Below, piece by piece: positions 59,013-64,000 of a stretch of DNA of 64,000 nucleotides. This DNA is from Thalassospira marina. GTDB taxonomy: Bacteria; Pseudomonadota; Alphaproteobacteria; Rhodospirillales; Thalassospiraceae. Numbering within the stretch: the stretch's first letter is position 1; each line of letters starts with the position of its first letter. Below the pieces are notes generated by a model. That model was not told the DNA's origin and made no database searches. It saw only the letters and a program-made list of their open reading frames with translations. The stretch is taken from the NCBI RefSeq assembly GCF_002844375.1, contig NZ_CP024199.1, forward strand, positions 880,001 to 944,000, read 5' to 3'. The translations under genes were made by a program, and so were the position numbers.

Positions 59013-59975
59013 TTACTGGCTCATGGCCGGAATGGCGCGGACATCATTTTCGGCAGTAACTTCGACCTGAACGGTCTTGTTGCTTTGCAAATTCACCACC
59101 CGGATCACGTCGCCTAGCGACCCGTTTTCAAGCGCCTTGCCCCGTGCCGTTAACGACATATTGGCTGTTTCCAGCCGGATCGTCACCAGTGCACCGCGTT
59201 TAACCAGAATGGGGGCGGTGAAATCGCGATTAAGCAGCGGTTCACCCGGGCCGATGCTGCGGCGGACTTCCTTGCCAATCACATCATCCGGGTCCCGCAG
59301 GACATTGGCCTGTACCCGGTCAGACCGGAAATCGCGCATTTCAACCTGGTCAGGGCGCACGATATCGCCACGGCGAACCGGGTCAACCAGCACGGGCACC
59401 TGTTCAAGCGGGAAATAACGGCCATTCATGCGATAGGTTCGTTGCGAACTGGTGCCGCGCCCGGTGGTAACATCGGCAATAAAACGCCCGGTACGACGAT
59501 TGACATTCATCCCGGTAATTTCGACCTGGGCTGGTGCATCTACCGGTAGGTCAATGCGAAAGGTTTCGCCGCCCATATCCACGGCAAAAGGTGCCGGGAT
59601 GCCGTTTTGCGACAGGGCATCATGGATTGCATCGGAAATTTCTTCGATACCAATCGTCTGGCTGTCACGGGTTACGATGATCTGGTCTGCGGTGGTGCGG
59701 GGCCGCCAGTTAACTTTGTAGCGCTGGGCAATTCCTGCCAGCCAGCGATAATCAAGCACGGCCTGCTGGCCCGGCTGGGGCGCATGTGCCACGGCAACAT
59801 TTTCCTGCTCGACCGAAAGGCCGCTGAAAAGATCGCCCAATGTAACATAGGCACCCTCGACATGGGCCTGCGGACGCAAAAGAACATCCATTTCCTGTGC
59901 CTGCCCGTTTCCGGGCAGCAGGAAAATCACGACCAGTGCAAGGGCGGCAACAATATTTCGTATCATCATGCCCAT
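59013..59975 (-). CDS. flgA: Flagellar P-ring assembly chaperone FlgA
   Basis: A 320-residue periplasmic protein with a signal peptide (about 1-26, GNGQA). The C-terminal SAF domain is FlgA-like: PVLVDPVRRGDIVRPDQVE, then VLRDPDDVIGKEVRRSIGPG and NRDFTAPILVKRGALVTI, ending in the usual GDVIRVVNLQSNKTVQ. FlgA assists polymerisation of FlgI in the periplasm. It is third in flgF-flgG-flgA and is followed by the MarR/VOC/EVE cassette. Confidence 0.93.
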   Translation of the reverse strand: MGMMIRNIVAALALVVIFLLPGNGQAQEMDVLLRPQAHVEGAYVTLGDLFSGLSVEQENVAVAHAPQPGQQAVLDYRWLAGIAQRYKVNWRPRTTADQIIVTRDSQTIGIEEISDAIHDALSQNGIPAPFAVDMGGETFRIDLPVDAPAQVEITGMNVNRRTGRFIADVTTGRGTSSQRTYRMNGRYFPLEQVPVLVDPVRRGDIVRPDQVEMRDFRSDRVQANVLRDPDDVIGKEVRRSIGPGEPLLNRDFTAPILVKRGALVTIRLETANMSLTARGKALENGSLGDVIRVVNLQSNKTVQVEVTAENDVRAIPAMSQ

Positions 59976-60127
59976 GATGTTAGCACCAAAAGACCAATGA
60001 CCGGTAAAGCAATTCGCAAATTTGCCTGCACCAAAAACCTGCCCGTTTCCCCGAATGGCTATTCGGGGGAATATTGGATGCGCAAAGCCCTGACCCGTTG
60101 GGGTTATCGCGGGCTTAATGCCGGGGC

Positions 60128-60913
60128 TTAACGCAGGTTACTGATTGCGCTCATCATTTCGTCGGTGGTCGAAATGGATTTGGAATTCATTTCATAGGCG
60201 CGCTGGGCCTTGATCAGGTTGGTAATTTCCTGAACCACGTTAACGTTTGATGATTCAAGATAGCCCTGCAACAGTTTGCCAAACCCAACCGAACCAGCGG
60301 TGCCGGTCGTCGGCGTGCCCGATGCATCGGTTTCAAGAAACAGGTTGTCGCCAAGGGCGTCCATCCCTGCCGGGTTGATGAAGGTGGCAAGCTGGATCTG
60401 GCCCAAATTCTGCGGGGCAACCTGGCCATCGATTTCGGCGTAAACTTCGCCAGAGCCGTTAATGGTGATCGATGTTGCGTTGTTGGGCACGGTAATACCC
60501 GGCTGAATGGCATACCCATCCTTCGTCACGATCTGGCCGTTGGCATCAAGTTTGAACGTACCGTCGCGGGTATAGGCGGTTTCGCCACTGGGCAGGTCAA
60601 CCTGAAAATACCCACGGCCCTGCAGGGCAACGTCAAGTTCGTTTTCCGTCAGGGTCGCACTGCCCTGGCCCATATAACGGCCAATTGCGGCTGTTTTCAC
60701 ACCCATACCCACCTGCACACCGACAGGCACAATCGTACCCGTATCCGATGACGGCGAACCCGCCCGGCGCAGGTCCTGATACAGCAGGTCCTGGAATTCG
60801 GCGCGCTGGCGCTTGTAGCCGGTGGTGGTCATATTGGCGATGTTGTTTGATGTCACATCCACGTTGGTGGATTGTGCCATCATGCCCAGGGCTCCAATAT
60901 CGAGTGACCGCAT
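60128..60913 (-). CDS. flgG: Flagellar distal rod protein FlgG
   Basis: A 261-residue rod protein. N-terminal MRSLDIGALGMMAQ with SNNIANMTTTGYKRQRAEF and C-terminal ESSNVNVVQEITNLIKAQRA are the FlgG signature, and the 260-residue length is standard. It forms the distal rod. It lies 88 bases after flgF, in the run controlled by the flgF promoter. Confidence 0.95.
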   Translation of the reverse strand: MRSLDIGALGMMAQSTNVDVTSNNIANMTTTGYKRQRAEFQDLLYQDLRRAGSPSSDTGTIVPVGVQVGMGVKTAAIGRYMGQGSATLTENELDVALQGRGYFQVDLPSGETAYTRDGTFKLDANGQIVTKDGYAIQPGITVPNNATSITINGSGEVYAEIDGQVAPQNLGQIQLATFINPAGMDALGDNLFLETDASGTPTTGTAGSVGFGKLLQGYLESSNVNVVQEITNLIKAQRAYEMNSKSISTTDEMMSAISNLR

Positions 60914-61001
60914 TTTTGTCTCCTCATCTCGCGCTCGGTTGCGCTGTCTTAACGGCCGGCTTAAGGGCTGGCCAATCTGGTTATGTCAGGCGGTGCGAAA
61001 C

Positions 61002-61742
61002 TCAGGCGCGCACATCGCCAAGTTTGCTGATCATGTCGCGCTGACGCTGGTTTTCGTTTTCAACGGTTTTGGTAACCGACTGATAGGTGCGAAGAACGTC
61101 GATCATTTCGACCATTGCCTTGATCGGATTGACGTTGGATTTTTCAAGCGTTCCCTGCACAACACCCGGGCTTTCAACGGCCTGGGGCCGCTGGTCGGTG
61201 TTATAAAGCGATGATCCCTCAGGCTTTAACTGCTGGACATTGTCAAAGGTCGAAACCGCAAGTTTGCCAACCTGGCCCACATCGGTTGAAACCGTGCCAT
61301 CACCGGCAATGGTTACCCGTGTATCAGCCTGCCCGAAAAACAGGGGCTGGCCCGCATCGGTCAGCACCGGGTAGCCTTCGGATGTGATAAGCTGCCCGCC
61401 GGGATCAAGCGAGAAATTGCCGTTGCGCGTGTAGCGCACGCCATTGGGCGTATCGATGGAAAAATACATGTCGGGTTTGCTCAGTGCGACGTCAAAATCC
61501 CGTTCGGTCCGCTCAAGGTTGCCAACCGTGGTGTCGCGATACTGCCCGATATCCTGCACCAGTGCGATCTTGCGTTCACCGCGGAAAGGGGCGTCCTTGT
61601 TGGCTGCCATCCAGTCGGTAAACATCATGTTCTGCTGTTTGTAGCCGTTGGTATCCATGTTCGCCAGGTTCTGCGTGATGGTGTCCATCTTGCTGCGCAG
61701 AACACGCTGGCGCGACAGTGCGATATAGGATGTATTTTCCAT
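61002..61742 (-). CDS. flgF: Flagellar proximal rod protein FlgF
   Basis: A 246-residue rod protein with the shared N-terminal helix (SYIALSRQRVLRSKMDTITQ, then LANMDTNGYK) and C-terminal EKSNVNPIKAMVEMIDVLRTYQ. It heads flgF-flgG-flgA and is divergent from fliL across a 645-base gap that contains sigma-54-type promoters in both directions but no convincing gene. Confidence 0.94.
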   Translation of the reverse strand: MENTSYIALSRQRVLRSKMDTITQNLANMDTNGYKQQNMMFTDWMAANKDAPFRGERKIALVQDIGQYRDTTVGNLERTERDFDVALSKPDMYFSIDTPNGVRYTRNGNFSLDPGGQLITSEGYPVLTDAGQPLFFGQADTRVTIAGDGTVSTDVGQVGKLAVSTFDNVQQLKPEGSSLYNTDQRPQAVESPGVVQGTLEKSNVNPIKAMVEMIDVLRTYQSVTKTVENENQRQRDMISKLGDVRA

Positions 61743-61786
61743 CTGGCTCTAATCCCGGTTACAGGCAAAATTGGTTGCCAGCTTCA

Positions 61787-61804
61787 ATGCGAATGGCGTG
61801 CCAA
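61787..61804 (-). promoter_or_regulatory. Sigma-54 promoter of flgF-flgG-flgA
   Basis: On the minus strand TTGGCACGCCATTCGCAT: full -24 consensus, GG-N10-GC spacing, -12 TCGC with one mismatch, the same variant as flgI. The predicted start is about 35 bases before flgF. Confidence 0.8.
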
Positions 61805-62119
61805 ATTTGATAAATACATAAAAATAAACACTTTATTCCCGTTGGGTAAAAGTTGCCCCGTATCACAAGGTTGGCAGGCGGCAAGAAACGCCCGGGCTGA
61901 ATTGGTAAAGAAAAGGCCAGTTGCGCGCGGCGTGGTTGATGTTGGCTGCTTTGCGATTTTGCAGGGGAGGTAGGCGCTTGGGCAGGGGTGTTTAACTGTG
62001 ATATTCGCCTGATTTCTGCTTTCGATATTATCTATGGCATAATTCAGCGCCGGTTTTACCACTTGGTCAGTCGGCGGGCGCGTGCGGATGCGGGTTAAAT
62101 CTGTATAATTTGTGCAAAC

Positions 62120-62135
62120 TGGCAGTCTTTTTGCA
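62120..62135 (+). promoter_or_regulatory. Candidate sigma-54 promoter toward fliL
   Basis: TGGCAGTCTTTTTGCA: GG-N10-GC spacing with perfect TTGCA -12 and TGGCA -24. The predicted start near 62147 leaves a leader of about 240 bases before fliL, which is long. Confidence 0.6.
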
Positions 62136-62387
62136 AAGCACCGGGTGAATTGCTGGTATTGCGCAATTTTGATCCCAAATGTTAAAGGGGTTTGCGCCAC
62201 AACCGGCCTGTAAAATCAGGCAGCTACGCGCGGCTTGCGGGTCGGGCTGGTGTTGTCGATTGGCAGCACAGCGGCTATTGTGGGGCAACGGAATGTTAAC
62301 GTGGCCGGGTTAATGCTGTCAGGCTGGTGACTTTTTGATGGGAAACCGGCCTTGGGCAAGGCTGTGTAGGGCAGGCAGGACACGCAG

Positions 62388-62924
62388 ATGGGTGACGACG
62401 TCGACGAAATTGAAGAAGAAGGCGGTGGCAAGGGCGGCAGTAAAAAGCTGCTGATTGTGATTGTCCTTTTGGTTCTGCTGCTGGTGGGGGGCGCTGCGGC
62501 GGCCTATTTCACCGGGTTGATGCAGCCGGTTATTGATATGGTGCTGGGTGGCGACAGCCAGACCACCGAAGAACAGGCACCTGACCAGTCGATTGAACAG
62601 GCGCCGGGTGTGCCCGAAAATGTCGGCTTTGTGGATCTGCCGGAAATTCTGGTCAACCTGAATGCCGGCAGCGGCAAGCAAAGCTATCTTAAAATCCGGG
62701 TCAGCCTGGAAGTGGCAGACCAGTTGAAGGTGCCCGAAGTTGAACAGATGATGCCGCGCATTGTCGACAATTTTCAGGTTTATCTTCGCGAATTGCGCCC
62801 GGAAGATCTTGCCGGGTCCGAAGGCATGTTCCGTCTGCGTGAAGAATTGCTGATCCGGGTAAGTGCGGCGGCAAAGCCAGCAAAAATTAACGACGTCCTG
62901 TTTAAGGAAATGCTGGTACAATAG
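62388..62924 (+). CDS. fliL: Flagellar basal-body-associated protein FliL
   Basis: A 178-residue single-pass inner-membrane protein. A short acidic cytoplasmic part (DDVDEIEEEGG) precedes the membrane helix (about 22-45) and the periplasmic FliL domain (VNLNAGSGKQSYLKIRVSLE, ending LLIRVSAAAKPAKINDVLF). FliL supports stator units at the motor. AGGA lies 8 bases before the ATG. It is 48 bases before fliM, as in Caulobacter fliL-fliM. Confidence 0.92.
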   Translation: MGDDVDEIEEEGGGKGGSKKLLIVIVLLVLLLVGGAAAAYFTGLMQPVIDMVLGGDSQTTEEQAPDQSIEQAPGVPENVGFVDLPEILVNLNAGSGKQSYLKIRVSLEVADQLKVPEVEQMMPRIVDNFQVYLRELRPEDLAGSEGMFRLREELLIRVSAAAKPAKINDVLFKEMLVQ

Positions 62925-62972
62925 GTTTTTGTACCGGCAGATTTGCGGATATTGAGCCTGGGATAAACGCCA

Positions 62973-64000
62973 ATGGCCGACGAAGATGATGATGATGCAC
63001 TAGCCGCCGAATGGGAAGCCATGGCAGGCGGTGGCGAGGATGGCGACGGCGGCGATGATATGGCCGCCGAATGGGAATCCATGCTTGGCGAAGATGGCGG
63101 CGAGGACGAAGACCTTGTCGGCCCCGGCTCTGCGCGTGTTCTTAACCAGGACGAAATCGACAGCCTTCTGGGTTTTGACGATGGCAGCGGGTCGGGCGAC
63201 CAGTCCGGTATCCAGGCGATCATCAATTCCTCAATGGTGGCTTACGAACGTCTGCCGATGCTCGAAGTGGTCTTTGACCGCCTTGTGCGTATGATGTCGA
63301 CCTCGCTTCGTAACTTCACCTCGGACAACGTCGAAGTCTCGCTTGATAATATTCTGTCGCTGCGTTTTGGCGATTATCTGAACTCGATCCCGCTGCCGGC
63401 CATGCTGGGTGTGTTCAAGGCCGAGGAATGGGATAACTACGGCCTTCTTACCGTTGATTCCGCGCTGATCTATTCGATCGTGGACGTGTTGTTGGGCGGG
63501 CGCCGCGGTACGGCGGCTATGCGTATTGAAGGCCGCCCCTATACCACGATTGAACGCAATCTGGTCGAACGCATGATCCATGTGGTTCTGGGCGATCTTT
63601 CCGCCGCGTTTGACCCGTTAAGCCCGGTTAATTTCCGGTTTGAACGCCTGGAAACCAACCCGCGTTTTGCCACCATTGCCCGTCATGCCAACGCGGCCAT
63701 TGTCGCTAAATTGCGTATCGATATGGAAGATCGCGGCGGGCGGCTGGAACTTCTGATCCCCTATGCAACGCTGGAGCCGGTTCGTGAATTGCTGCTCCAG
63801 ATGTTCATGGGTGAAAAGTTCGGCCGTGACTCGATCTGGGAAAACCACCTTGCCAACGAGTTGTGGCAGACGCATGTTAACCTGCTGGCTGTTCTGGATG
63901 AACAGGTCATGTCGCTGGGCGATGTGATCAATCTGGAGGTAGGGAACCGGATGTTGCTCAATACCGGGCCAACATCACCGGTGGAAGTACGGTGCGGGGA
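62973..64000 (+). CDS. fliM: Flagellar motor switch protein FliM (cut by the window end)
   Basis: Open reading frame from ATG through the window end, about 342 codons visible. After an acidic N-terminal extension comes LNQDEIDSLLGF, the CheY-binding motif of FliM. The middle CheC-like domain follows (LPMLEVVFDRLVRMMSTSL, DVLLGGRRG, GDLSAAFDPL) and the start of the C-terminal SpoA-like domain (SLGDVINLEVG). The extension (about 50 residues) contains a duplicated AAEWE motif (LAAEWEAM, MAAEWESM). FliM links CheY to rotor switching. The last residues are missing from this window. Confidence 0.95.
   Translation, partial: MADEDDDDALAAEWEAMAGGGEDGDGGDDMAAEWESMLGEDGGEDEDLVGPGSARVLNQDEIDSLLGFDDGSGSGDQSGIQAIINSSMVAYERLPMLEVVFDRLVRMMSTSLRNFTSDNVEVSLDNILSLRFGDYLNSIPLPAMLGVFKAEEWDNYGLLTVDSALIYSIVDVLLGGRRGTAAMRIEGRPYTTIERNLVERMIHVVLGDLSAAFDPLSPVNFRFERLETNPRFATIARHANAAIVAKLRIDMEDRGGRLELLIPYATLEPVRELLLQMFMGEKFGRDSIWENHLANELWQTHVNLLAVLDEQVMSLGDVINLEVGNRMLLNTGPTSPVEVRCG

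Noticed and set aside
62179..62313. A 44-codon frame between the candidate sigma-54 promoter and fliL
   Set aside because: Amino acid content (many Trp, Cys, Arg) is typical of a chance frame and no ribosome-binding site precedes it.
62294..62315. TTAA pair upstream of fliL resembling a CtrA box
   Set aside because: The half-sites are separated by 10 bases instead of 7.

Overview
The window looks like chromosome from a motile, GC-rich alphaproteobacterium. The evidence is a CtrA with a -AA C-terminus, the histidine phosphotransferase ChpT, the alphaproteobacterial flagellar regulators FlbD and FliX, and a Cys-poor DksA. A Rhodospirillales/Thalassospira-like marine genus fits the overall style, but that is an inference from family knowledge, not a search. 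I saw no tRNA, rRNA, CRISPR array or intact transposase.

Layout. 1-8 kb is housekeeping and metabolism: PACE efflux pump, monothiol glutaredoxin, RarD permease, BolA, a glyoxalase-like protein, a DUF123 GIY-YIG protein, a LysR regulator divergent from a phytanoyl-CoA-type dioxygenase, MoaA, an unrecognised protein and a DUF3553 protein. 8.1-15.8 kb holds chpT followed by cheA-cheW-cheY-cheB-cheR. 15.9-17.4 kb is an unrecognised lipoprotein, followed by a 267-bp element with 33-bp terminal inverted repeats. ctrA (minus) and fliI-fliJ (plus) are divergent at 17.7-20.8 kb. 20.8-27.2 kb is a non-flagellar interlude: YbaK-like and TerC proteins, a YnjBCD-type ABC transporter, a 2OG-Fe(II) oxygenase and a QueF-like T-fold protein.

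27.3-63 kb is a large flagellar locus, mostly on the minus strand. In transcription order the blocks are: fliF-fliH-fliN-motA-flbD-flhA-flhF-flhG-(fliK-like); fliK-flgD-flgE; fliC, flaG, fliD-fliS and a small ORF; flgI-flgJ-flgN-flgK-flgL-fliW; fliX and dksA on the plus strand; flgH; flgF-flgG-flgA; and fliL-fliM on the plus strand, cut by the window end. A MarR/VOC/EVE cassette sits between flgA and flgH. fliG is absent from its usual place after fliF.

How it works together. CtrA (phosphorylated through ChpT) is expected to switch on early flagellar genes. FlbD, encoded in the early fliF operon, is an NtrC-family activator of sigma-54. I could read sigma-54 -24/-12 elements (GG-N10-GC) upstream of fliK, fliD, flgI, flgH, flgF and fliL, which gives a coherent late regulon. 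The ctrA upstream region carries a perfect 12-bp inverted repeat with a GANTC (CcrM-type) site in each arm, bracketed by two GTTAAC half-sites. The fliC leader places its ribosome-binding site in a hairpin loop. These regulatory structures are the most interesting content of the window.
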